Assembly: GCA_964487505.1 (NCBI GenBank)
Contig: CAZARD010000004.1
Location: 16,913 to 80,912 of the forward strand
Source: JAFDVJ01 sp964487505
GTDB taxonomy: Bacteria; Acidobacteriota; Blastocatellia; Pyrinomonadales; Pyrinomonadaceae
Length of the DNA: 64,000 nt
Direction: 5' to 3'
A program made the position numbers and the translations under genes. Below are positions 34,290 to 41,826 of this stretch, piece after piece (within the stretch, counting starts at the first letter, position 1; every line of letters begins with the position of its first letter). The notes beneath the pieces are model-generated. The model did not search any database and had not been told where the DNA came from. It worked only from the letters and a program-made list of their open reading frames with translations.

Positions 34290-34991
34290 ATGAAAAAATT
34301 CGGCATTTTGATATTCATATTCGCGATCGCCATCGGCGTTACGCTCGCGAACGTATTTTCATTCGGCAAGACGTCATCGCGCTTCTTCAACTTCCAGATC
34401 GATTTCGGCAAGGTCAAAGGTTCGGGCAACGTCGTAACTCAGGTCCGCGATGTCCGCGGTTTCGACGCGCTTGACGTCAGCGGCGCGATGGATGTCGAAG
34501 TTGTCGCGCAGAAAGAGTTCTCGGTCGAGGTCGAAGGCGACGACAATCTTCTCGGGTTCATTCGGACCGAGGTCCGCGGCAACAAACTCTATATCGACAG
34601 TCAAAAGCGTTACTCGACGAACGGGCGCATCCGGATCCGTATCGGTGCTCCGGATATCGAGCGGCTTGATGTTTCTGGAGCTTCGATAGTATCGATCGCA
34701 GATCTCAAGAACTCTTCGCTGACGATTGATTCGAGCGGCGCTTCAAAGATCAAGGTCACCGGTCAAACTAACGACCTGACGGTCGATATGAGCGGCGCCA
34801 GTAAGCTTGAAGCGTTCGATCTGAAGGCACAGAATGCCAATATCGACGCGAGCGGAGCGTGTCAGATGGCGGTCTTCGTCGCGGGCGATCTGAAAGCGGA
34901 TCTTTCGGGCGCGAGCAAACTGAATTACGAAGGCAGTCCGAAAAACATTCAAAAGAAGACCAGCGGCGCAAGTTCGGTCTCCGGCAACTGA
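34290..34991 (+). CDS. Secreted DUF2807 (auto-transporter adhesin head GIN-like) protein
   Basis: 233 residues from the ATG at 34290 with GGAGG 5 nt upstream. Signal peptide KKFGILIFIFAIAIGVTLA. The body is a right-handed beta-helix-like array, with DVSGASI, DSSGASK, DMSGASK, DASGACQ and DLSGASK spaced at ~20 residues, the DUF2807 signature. Start block: VRDVRGFDALDVSGAMDVEV. These proteins are surface or periplasmic and the family function is not known. The gene follows DUF445 by 95 bp and probably has its own leader. Confidence 0.88.
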   Translation: MKKFGILIFIFAIAIGVTLANVFSFGKTSSRFFNFQIDFGKVKGSGNVVTQVRDVRGFDALDVSGAMDVEVVAQKEFSVEVEGDDNLLGFIRTEVRGNKLYIDSQKRYSTNGRIRIRIGAPDIERLDVSGASIVSIADLKNSSLTIDSSGASKIKVTGQTNDLTVDMSGASKLEAFDLKAQNANIDASGACQMAVFVAGDLKADLSGASKLNYEGSPKNIQKKTSGASSVSGN

Positions 34992-35050
34992 AACCAAATC
35001 CGAAGGGTTTAACAAAGGGAAGGCGGTGGCTGAGAATGGCTGCCGCTTTT

Positions 35051-35488
35051 TCAAGTTTCGACCGATTCGGTCTCGAACCCCGCGATCGCTCCTTCTCGCG
35101 TCCTTCCGGCAACAAAGATCCGGATTCTGATCCTGCCGAATCGGAGAACGGTCAGGTCGGACAGTTCAGCCCTCAAGAGTTCATACAGACCGCGGAATCG
35201 GTCGGCTCGCCTGTTCGTCTCGTCGTCGGCACCATCGTATTTTCGGGTAAGCCTAGCGAAAAGATCCTCGAATGACGCGCATTCGGAATGCGTCCCGGCA
35301 GGAATGTCCGCGAACGAGTTCACTTCCTGAGCGATGTCGGAACCTACCGCCCCGACTATCCTGAACGGCTTCAGCAGCGCGTCGGTTTCGCTGATGTACA
35401 CCAGATCGCGAGTCACGTTCCGCAACCTTTCGACGAAGTCATCGGGCTCGGTTCGGCCCGTTGTTGAAGTGAAAAAAATATTCCCCAT
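35051..35488 (-). CDS. NuiA-like nuclease A inhibitor
   Basis: 145 residues. The C-terminal half lines up with Anabaena NuiA: FRGLYELLRAELSDLTVLRFG, then RIRIFVAGRTREGAIAG, ending ESVET where NuiA ends KVVET. The N-terminal ERLRNVTRDLVYISETDALLKPF matches the NuiA start. NuiA binds NucA, a DNA/RNA non-specific ββα-Me nuclease, and blocks it tightly. A NucA-type nuclease is encoded in this window at 41.8-43.6 kb. It is a lone minus-strand gene upstream of dnaA. No signal peptide, so it is cytoplasmic. Confidence 0.85.
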   Translation of the reverse strand: MGNIFFTSTTGRTEPDDFVERLRNVTRDLVYISETDALLKPFRIVGAVGSDIAQEVNSFADIPAGTHSECASFEDLFARLTRKYDGADDETNRRADRFRGLYELLRAELSDLTVLRFGRIRIRIFVAGRTREGAIAGFETESVET

Positions 35489-35593
35489 TTTTTTGGAAAT
35501 CTGCCTCGAAATCGGCGGTTTTGGCAGGATTTTCAGGTCCGCTTTTCATCCAAATGACTGTCAAAAAAAGGCCTTACGAGAACTGAACTCGAT

Positions 35594-35748
35594 CTGTGGA
35601 AATCACTTGCAATGACCTTTTCATTGTGTTAGTCTGTGACCCGTTTCCGATGAATTCAATTCCTGTAAGTTATTGAAAACATTGGACTTAAAGTTTTACT
35701 TGAGCTTTTAAGCAACTTTCCACAAAGCTGTGGAAATATCTGTGGAAA
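35594..35748. promoter_or_regulatory. DnaA-box-like cluster upstream of dnaA
   Basis: TTTCCACAA (35717-35725) and CTGTGGAAA in the other orientation (35594-35602, 35728-35736, 35740-35748). These are close to the TTATCCACA consensus but with TTTCCACA. The rest of the ~420-bp gap to dnaA (35489-35907) is AT-rich and gene-free. The group could autoregulate dnaA or belong to a bipartite origin. Confidence 0.6.
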
Positions 35749-35907
35749 ACTTTATCATGGCAAACCCGAAATTCTAAAAGTGCCGATAAAGAAAAGGTTT
35801 CTCGCTGACTTTACAGATCGCTTTAACAAATCTCGAACCGCTATAACCGATGATTTGTGCTTAAGAGCTACCGACACAGTTAAGAAAGATTCTTTTGGAG
35901 ACCTTCG

Positions 35908-37311
35908 ATGAATACGACGGCACGGAATGACAACATCTGGAACAACGTCCTTCAGGTTGTCGGCAAGCGCCTCAACAAACAGACTTTTGACTCTTGGTTC
36001 AAGCACATCGAGTTCGACGGTTGCGACGAGGAGAACCGGGTTATGTTCCTCAAGGCGAGCTCGGTTACGATCGACTGGATCAACTCGAATTATCTTGAAC
36101 TGATCCGGCACTCTTTGCGCGAGCTGAACCTCGCCAACTATGAATTGAAATGGGAAGAAGTCAATAACCGACGCGACAATCACCCGGTCGATGATGACGA
36201 GGAAGAGGATATTCTCGGGTCTTCGTCCAAGGTCAAAATTGATGTCAGGCCAGGACGCGTTTCGACGAATTTCGTCGATATCGAACCGATCGAGAATTCG
36301 CTCAACCCGAAATACACCTTCGACAAGTTTGTCGTCGGAGCGTGCAACGAGTTTGCCCACGCGGCCTCGCTCGGAGCTGCCGACGCGCCTGGAAAGACCT
36401 ACAATCCGCTGTTCATCTACGGCGGGGTCGGCCTTGGAAAGACGCACCTGATGCATGCCATCGGACATTCTATCAAGCAAAGGAACCGCCATCTGCGCGT
36501 CGCATACATCACGTCCGAGAAGTTTATGAACGAGCTGATCAACGCGATCCGCTATGACAAGACCCAAACGTTCCGCGAAAAGTACCGGTCTATCGATGTT
36601 CTGCTGATGGACGATGTGCAGTTCATGGCCGGCAAGGAACGAACGCAAGAGGAGTTCTTTCACACGTTCAACGCGCTGCACAACGATCAAAAGCAGATCG
36701 TCATCAGTTCGGACTGTCCGCCGCGCGAGATTCCCACGCTCGAGGAAAGGCTGCATTCGAGATTCGAATGGGGTCTGATCGCCGATATCGAACCGCCCGA
36801 TCTCGAAACGAAGGTTGCGATCCTGAAACGAAAGGCGGATCTGGACGGCGTCACATTGCCCGATGAGATCGCGATGTTCATCGCAGGCAAAGTTCGGAGC
36901 AACATTCGTGAACTCGAGGGATCGCTCGTCCGGTTGGTCGCAATCTCGTCTCTCCGCGGACTTCCGATCTCGAAAATGCTGGCGCAGGACGCGATGCGGA
37001 ATATCGTCGATGAGCAAAGCGAAGGCATTACGATGCCGCGAATCGCGTCTACGGTCGCGTCTCATTACAAGCTGACGGTTGAAGAACTGAAGTCGAAGAA
37101 CAACTCGCGTCAGATCGCCGTTCCGCGCCAGGTCGCGATGTATCTCTGCAAACGACTGACAAAACATAGCTTTCCCGAGATCGGCCGTGAGTTTGGCGGA
37201 AAGCACCATACGACCGTTATGCACTCGGTCGAGAAGATCGATTCGGTTATTCGCGAAGACCGGAGTTTCCACAGGGTCGTAAGCGAGCTAATCGATAGGC
37301 TTTGCAATTAG
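35908..37311 (+). CDS. dnaA: Chromosomal replication initiator DnaA
   Basis: 467 residues. N-terminal domain I (~1-85) opens WNNVLQVVGKRLNKQTFDSWF. The AAA+ domain has Walker A GGVGLGKTH (~171) and LLMDDVQF. DNA-binding domain IV has REFGGKHHTTVMHSVEKI, the DnaA-box-reading helix-turn-helix. Domain II is a short acidic linker. GGAGACC lies 8 nt before the ATG. The gene is followed by the putative oriC and dnaN, the usual order. Confidence 0.98.
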   Translation: MNTTARNDNIWNNVLQVVGKRLNKQTFDSWFKHIEFDGCDEENRVMFLKASSVTIDWINSNYLELIRHSLRELNLANYELKWEEVNNRRDNHPVDDDEEEDILGSSSKVKIDVRPGRVSTNFVDIEPIENSLNPKYTFDKFVVGACNEFAHAASLGAADAPGKTYNPLFIYGGVGLGKTHLMHAIGHSIKQRNRHLRVAYITSEKFMNELINAIRYDKTQTFREKYRSIDVLLMDDVQFMAGKERTQEEFFHTFNALHNDQKQIVISSDCPPREIPTLEERLHSRFEWGLIADIEPPDLETKVAILKRKADLDGVTLPDEIAMFIAGKVRSNIRELEGSLVRLVAISSLRGLPISKMLAQDAMRNIVDEQSEGITMPRIASTVASHYKLTVEELKSKNNSRQIAVPRQVAMYLCKRLTKHSFPEIGREFGGKHHTTVMHSVEKIDSVIREDRSFHRVVSELIDRLCN

Positions 37312-37672
37312 TTAAAACATGTTGGTGGTAAATTTCTTCCACATGCGGTGTTTCCGGTAAGTTAACTGTATCGAACACTTAAACAAAGTTTTCAACAGTT
37401 TCCACAGGCTTCCGATCCGAAGGGCTGTGGATACGGTGGAAAACTTCCGGGAAACCGGCAAAAGATCCGGCGGAGTTTGATTTTCACAGGTTATTCCACA
37501 GGTGCCTGTGGACGGAGAAGTATAAGAGGGAAAACGGTTTGTATCCGTTTTCCACATTTCCACAGGACCTACTAACACTAGATAGAAATAATATTTTGGT
37601 GTTTAGTAGTTTTAGTAAAAGGCATCCGCGACAGATGCGGAAGTCGATTCTCAAGGTGTCAGGAGCAAGAAG
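37312..37672. other. Putative chromosomal origin of replication (oriC)
   Basis: 361 bp between dnaA and dnaN. DnaA-box-like sites are dense: TTTCCACAG (37399-37407), CTGTGGATA (37425-37433, the closest to TTATCCACA), TATTCCACA (37492-37500), CCTGTGGAC (37505-37513), TTTTCCACA (37548-37556) and TTTCCACAG (37557-37565). An AT-rich stretch (37571-37620) just before dnaN is a candidate unwinding element. A 9-bp inverted repeat GGAAAACGG/CCGTTTTCC (37529-37553) sits inside. No gene is present. Confidence 0.8.
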
Positions 37673-38860
37673 ATGGAATTTGTAATCGATCAAAGCATTT
37701 TGAAACAAGAACTCGGGATAGTTCAGGGAATTGTCGAAAAGAAATTGACGATCCCTATCCTGTCCAACATCCTGATCGAAACGGTCGGAGAAAATCGGAT
37801 CCGTATCGTCGGAACCGATCTTGACGTTACGATCCGTTGCGAAGCGGATGCCGAGATCAAGCAACCCGGATCGATGTGCATACAGGCGCGACGACTTTTC
37901 GATATCGTCAGGTTGCTCAACGGCGGTCAGGTGCAGTTCGTCAAAGAGGAAAACGAATGGGTCCGGATGCGTTGCGGTAATTCGAAATACCGGTTTGCGG
38001 GCGTTTCGCGCGAGCAGTTTCCCGAAGTGGCGTCGTTCAAAAGCACGCCGCTTCATCTTCCGGCCGAAATCTTCAATCATTTTGTTCAGAACACGAGTTT
38101 CGCGATCACGAATGAGCAAACGCGTTTCACGCTCTCGGGAGCAAAGTTCTTCGTCGACGGTCAGGTTGCCCGGATGGTAACGACCGACGGCCACCGGCTG
38201 GCATTGATCGAGACCGACATTTTCCGGGATTCAGAGGGCGAGATAATGGACGGCCTTGTGCCGAAGAAGGCTCTGCTCGAATTGCTTAAGATCTCGCGCG
38301 ATTCTCAGGGAGACGTCAGTTTCGGAGAGGACGCGAACCATATCTACTTCGAGGTTGACGGGCGGCTACTGATCACCAGAAAACTGTCCGGAACATTCCC
38401 GAACTACGAGATGGTTTTGCCGAAAGACAACGACAAGGTCGTGACTTTCGATGCTGACGTGGTTAGATCGGCGATAAAGCGCGTTGCATTGATGGCTGAC
38501 GAGAAGAATCGTTCGATTCGGATGACGATCCGCGAGGGCGAGATCGAGTTAAGCGCGCAGAGTTCCGAAGAAGGCGAAGCCAGTGAAAGGGTCCCGGCCG
38601 AATACTCAGGGGACGAAGTAACGATCGGATTCAAATCCCAGTATCTTCAGGACTTTCTCAGCGCCGTCTGCGCCGTCCCGGACTCGGCCGAAACCGTGAC
38701 CGAAACGGAAAATGAAGGCGAAACGGTGCGAGTTAGAGAAACCGCCGCCCGGCCGCGTGTCTCGATGGAGTTCAAGGACAGCAACGGACAAACCGAGTTG
38801 AAGGTCGCGGGAGAATCAACCTATCGTTCGAAATACATCGTGATGCCACTCCGCATATGA
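37673..38860 (+). CDS. dnaN: DNA polymerase III beta sliding clamp DnaN
   Basis: 395 residues, longer than the common 366-378. Three clamp domains are recognisable: start MEFVIDQSILKQELGIVQGIV, middle DGHRLALIETD, C-terminal RSKYIVMPLRI. A Glu/Thr-rich insertion (~340-365, VTETENEGETVRVRETAARP) enlarges a loop in domain III. AGGAGC lies ~9 nt before the ATG. DnaN tethers polymerase III to DNA. Confidence 0.96.
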   Translation: MEFVIDQSILKQELGIVQGIVEKKLTIPILSNILIETVGENRIRIVGTDLDVTIRCEADAEIKQPGSMCIQARRLFDIVRLLNGGQVQFVKEENEWVRMRCGNSKYRFAGVSREQFPEVASFKSTPLHLPAEIFNHFVQNTSFAITNEQTRFTLSGAKFFVDGQVARMVTTDGHRLALIETDIFRDSEGEIMDGLVPKKALLELLKISRDSQGDVSFGEDANHIYFEVDGRLLITRKLSGTFPNYEMVLPKDNDKVVTFDADVVRSAIKRVALMADEKNRSIRMTIREGEIELSAQSSEEGEASERVPAEYSGDEVTIGFKSQYLQDFLSAVCAVPDSAETVTETENEGETVRVRETAARPRVSMEFKDSNGQTELKVAGESTYRSKYIVMPLRI

Positions 38861-38937
38861 CACGCGTAATGGTTCGAACCATACAACGGCTGGGTCCCGC
38901 GTCTCATCTTACTTTCGAGTTTTGCCGTCGGTTGAAC

Positions 38938-38943
38938 TATAAT
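38938..38943 (+). promoter_or_regulatory. Perfect -10 hexamer (TATAAT) before the small secreted gene
   Basis: TATAAT at 38938-38943, 28 bp upstream of the ATG at 38972. No good -35 is found at 16-18 bp; TTTCGA (38913-38918) is poor and too far. It may be a weak or extended promoter. Confidence 0.35.
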
Positions 38944-38971
38944 TCGTTTTCGTCCGAAGAAGAGGGATACG

Positions 38972-39490
38972 ATGAGATTATTAGCAAGTACAATTCTGGC
39001 CACGCTCGCTGCGCTTTTCTTGCTGGTTCTTCCAGCCTCGGCGCAGACGACGTTCAGTAACGAGAATGTCGAGTACACGTTCGAACTTCCGAACGATACG
39101 TGGAAACTGCTGGCGGAACCGTCGAAGATCAAACCGAATGCGGAATACGTCTACGGAGACCGTTTGAGCGGCTATCTCGAGGTTCGCAAGATATCGGTCG
39201 CGGCCGATTCGGTGATGTCCGATATTATTGGCGATGAGGAAACGAAGCTCAAGTTCATTCAGGGGTATGTCGCCGGCAAGGAAGAGCAGTTCGCCGGAAA
39301 GCTCAAAGGAACCGTTTTCAATTACGAATTCATCAGATCGGGCCGGAATATGTCGGGACGTATATATTTTCTGAAATCTGATTCGACGACCTACTACACC
39401 GTCAGGTTCACGGGTTTGAAAGAGAAACTCCTATCGATTCGAAGCCAGATCGATTCGATAGCGCGAACATTCCAGATCAAAAAGGACTAG
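38972..39490 (+). CDS. Small secreted hypothetical protein
   Basis: 172 residues. Signal peptide MRLLASTILATLAALFLLVL ending SASA-Q style. The mature part (FELPNDTWKLLAEPSK, YGDRLSGYLEVRKIS, YYTVRFTGLKEKLLSIRSQIDSI) resembles PsbP/DcrB-like beta-sandwich proteins with a final helix, but I cannot name the family. GAGGGATACG precedes the ATG. It stands alone between dnaN and a terminator. Confidence 0.75.
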   Translation: MRLLASTILATLAALFLLVLPASAQTTFSNENVEYTFELPNDTWKLLAEPSKIKPNAEYVYGDRLSGYLEVRKISVAADSVMSDIIGDEETKLKFIQGYVAGKEEQFAGKLKGTVFNYEFIRSGRNMSGRIYFLKSDSTTYYTVRFTGLKEKLLSIRSQIDSIARTFQIKKD

Positions 39491-39519
39491 GGATATGGTA
39501 GATGACGTCCAGAGTCTTG

Positions 39520-39547
39520 AACGCCGGGATCTACCCGGCGTTTTTCC
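39520..39547 (+). terminator. Rho-independent terminator
   Basis: AACGCCGGG (39520-39528), loop ATCTA, CCCGGCGTT (39534-39542), then a T-run to 39545. A perfect 9-bp stem with U-tract. It ends the small secreted gene; the convergent larA-like gene stops at 39547. Confidence 0.85.
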
Positions 39548-40815
39548 TATCCGCGGACCTCAATGAGGAACTTGGCCCCAAATGGAATGACATATCCCTT
39601 TCTTCCGTCTGCAAACTCATTCAGTGATCGGGCCTTCTTGAGTTTCATCGGCGCCAATGTCTCGGCGTCCAAAGTCGTGACGATCCTGACATCAAATCGC
39701 TCGGTCTTCTCAAGCAAACTCCATGCTGTTTGACCGTTGACCTCGTATCTTTCGCAGAGAAGTTCGACAAGGCCCGAAGCGTTGCCCGGTTCGAACCATT
39801 TTAGAAAATCCGCCCGGCCCAAGCCTTCGCCGCATTCCGCGGCGAGCACGATCGTTCCGCCTTCGTTGCAAGCCCGCGAGGCCGCGTCGAGCGCCTTGTG
39901 CGCCTGGATGAGGTTTACATCGTACGGCGAACCGCCGCAAGATGCGATGACGAGGTCCCTCTTCTCATCGATCCTAATCGTATAGTCCTCTGAAAATCTC
40001 TCACAGGCAGTACGATGGGATGTCTGCCAGTCGCCGCAGAAGAAATCGGTGGGATTGCCGGAAGCATCGACTATCGAACTGATCGCGAATACCGGCGGCA
40101 CGTTCGAGGCGACCGATAGGAACGCTTCGTGGACCGCATTGCCCGACAGTATGCCGGGACCAACGCCGTCGCGCCGCCGCTTCGCTTCGAAATCGAACGC
40201 CAGCCGATGAGTCGCGGCGATAGTCCGAGCCGAGGCGAGCCCGGGACAAATCAGTTTTCTCCCACCCGTGAATCCGGCGAAGTAATGGAAGCTGACACCG
40301 CCGATCACGATCACGTGTTCGAACTCCGTCAGGATTCTGTTCAGTTCTATCGGAACTCCGTCGATATCTCCGAATGTCGCGAACTTCGCAGAATCAAGTC
40401 CCGCGGAGCGCATCAAATCCTGTGCCGAATGATCGTGCGTTTTGATCCTTTGAAAGATGAACGGCCCGATAATGTCACGTTTCTCTTCGTTCGAAACCGG
40501 TCTATGAATCCCCGTAGCGAAGACGACGGCCATATCGTACGGCATCGTACCGTTCGCAATCAGCCGTCTGACAAGCAGGTTGACGGCCGAATCGCACGCG
40601 GTCCGGCGGGTCGCATCGGGGACGACGATCAGGACGGACTCGCCCGGTCCAACGAGTTCCTCGACCGGCGGAGAGTCGATCGGCGCGTCGAATCGCAAAC
40701 CGATCTCGGCATCGCTGAGCGCCCTTCTTGGCGAACCGACCCCGATGATATCGAAATCGTTAGCTGGCGCACCAAATGATAGAGACAACGCCCCGTATGG
40801 AAGTTCAAAACGCAT
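39547..40815 (-). CDS. LarA-like nickel-dependent racemase family protein
   Basis: 422 residues, matching LarA length. Conserved blocks: PDATRRTA, FATGIHRPVSNEE (His), KTHDHS, SFHYFAGFTGGRKLICPGLAS (His and Lys of the cofactor site), ATHR. LarA binds a Ni-pincer nucleotide and racemizes lactate; paralogues act on other 2-hydroxyacids. The cofactor enzymes LarB, LarC, LarE are not in the window, so function depends on genes elsewhere. It follows the CDF transporter by 21 bp and is likely co-transcribed with it. Confidence 0.8.
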   Translation of the reverse strand: MRFELPYGALSLSFGAPANDFDIIGVGSPRRALSDAEIGLRFDAPIDSPPVEELVGPGESVLIVVPDATRRTACDSAVNLLVRRLIANGTMPYDMAVVFATGIHRPVSNEEKRDIIGPFIFQRIKTHDHSAQDLMRSAGLDSAKFATFGDIDGVPIELNRILTEFEHVIVIGGVSFHYFAGFTGGRKLICPGLASARTIAATHRLAFDFEAKRRRDGVGPGILSGNAVHEAFLSVASNVPPVFAISSIVDASGNPTDFFCGDWQTSHRTACERFSEDYTIRIDEKRDLVIASCGGSPYDVNLIQAHKALDAASRACNEGGTIVLAAECGEGLGRADFLKWFEPGNASGLVELLCERYEVNGQTAWSLLEKTERFDVRIVTTLDAETLAPMKLKKARSLNEFADGRKGYVIPFGAKFLIEVRG

Positions 40816-40836
40816 TTTTGATACGGAATATCAGAA

Positions 40837-41799
40837 TCAGTGGGATCCGGCCGCTGATCTTGTCTGCTGCTCGGATCCGAAACAATTGGAGCCGGAAAAA
40901 CACGTATGTGATTGCATCGACGCGCTTTCGATAGATTCGATCTGGATCGTGACGTGATCGATCCCGAATTCCTCGTGGAGTTTTGCCTTGAGCAGAGTGA
41001 GCAGATCCTTCTGGGATTCTTCCTCCCGAAGCACCACGTGAACGCTGAGCGCCTCGATGCCGGACGTTATCGTCCAAACATGAAGATCGTGAACATCCAC
41101 AACGTTCGGCGCTTGTCTGATTGAATCCTCAACGGCCCGTAGGTTGATGTGGGCCGGCGTGCCTTCGAGCAGTACATTGACCGATTCACGGATCAGATTC
41201 CACGCGCCGTAGATGATGATGACACTGATGAAAAGACTGCCGACGGAATCGGCCCACGTCCATCCGAATGCGATCACCAGCAATCCGGCGGCGATTGCCG
41301 CGACGGAGCCCAGAGCATCACCGATGACGTGAAGCCAGGCGCCGCGTAGGTTGAGATCGTGCTTGTGGTCTCCGTGCAGCAGGCCAGCGGACACAAGATT
41401 GACGACAAGGCCCCCGAACGCGATCAGTGTCATTTCCAGTCCCCTGATCTCGGGGGGCTTTGAAAGCCGCTGGATAGCTTCGTAAACGACGAACAACGAA
41501 ATCAAAGCGAGCGCGATGCCGTTGATGAACGCAGCGAGGATCTCGAGCCGGTAATAGCCGAACGTCTTGTTTGGCGTCGCGGGTTTGGAAGCGAACCAAA
41601 TCGCGGCGATAGTCAGCGACAGGGCCGCGACGTCCGTGAACATATGGCCCGCATCTGCAAGAAGCGCAAGTGAGTTGGAAATCCAGCCGCCCAAGGCTTC
41701 GGTCAACATATACCCAAACGTCAACCCCAGCGCGATCTTTAGCTTCTTCAGACTTCGCGCATCACGTCGGTCGTGCGAATGGGAATGACTGTGACTGAT
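40837..41799 (-). CDS. Cation diffusion facilitator (CzcD/ZitB-like) metal transporter, possible ATC start
   Basis: 320 residues if the ATC at 41799 is the start. This gives (I/M)SHSHSHSHDRRD, the His-rich leader of many CDF proteins that begin MSHSHSH. GAGG sits ~8 nt upstream. There is no ATG, GTG or TTG between the in-frame TAG (41829-41827) and the TTG at 41724, and that TTG would cut into TM1 (KIALGLTFGYMLTEALGGWI). The transport site is intact: LADAGHMFTD in TM2 and HVIGDALGS in TM5. A C-terminal cytoplasmic dimer domain follows, with VHDLHVWTI. Substrate is Zn, Co, Cd or Ni. It lies between nucA-like and larA-like genes. Confidence 0.88.
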   Translation of the reverse strand: MSHSHSHSHDRRDARSLKKLKIALGLTFGYMLTEALGGWISNSLALLADAGHMFTDVAALSLTIAAIWFASKPATPNKTFGYYRLEILAAFINGIALALISLFVVYEAIQRLSKPPEIRGLEMTLIAFGGLVVNLVSAGLLHGDHKHDLNLRGAWLHVIGDALGSVAAIAAGLLVIAFGWTWADSVGSLFISVIIIYGAWNLIRESVNVLLEGTPAHINLRAVEDSIRQAPNVVDVHDLHVWTITSGIEALSVHVVLREEESQKDLLTLLKAKLHEEFGIDHVTIQIESIESASMQSHTCFSGSNCFGSEQQTRSAAGSH

Positions 41800-41826
41800 A
41801 ACCTTTTCCTCAGGCCTTCCCGGCCT

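Noticed and set aside
35755..37272. 505-codon minus-strand frame across dnaA
   Set aside because: Lies wholly within dnaA in antisense; the DnaA protein is unmistakable and the antisense product is charged without a known motif.
40837..41724. CDF transporter starting at the TTG at 41724
   Set aside because: This would start inside TM1 and lose the His-rich leader.
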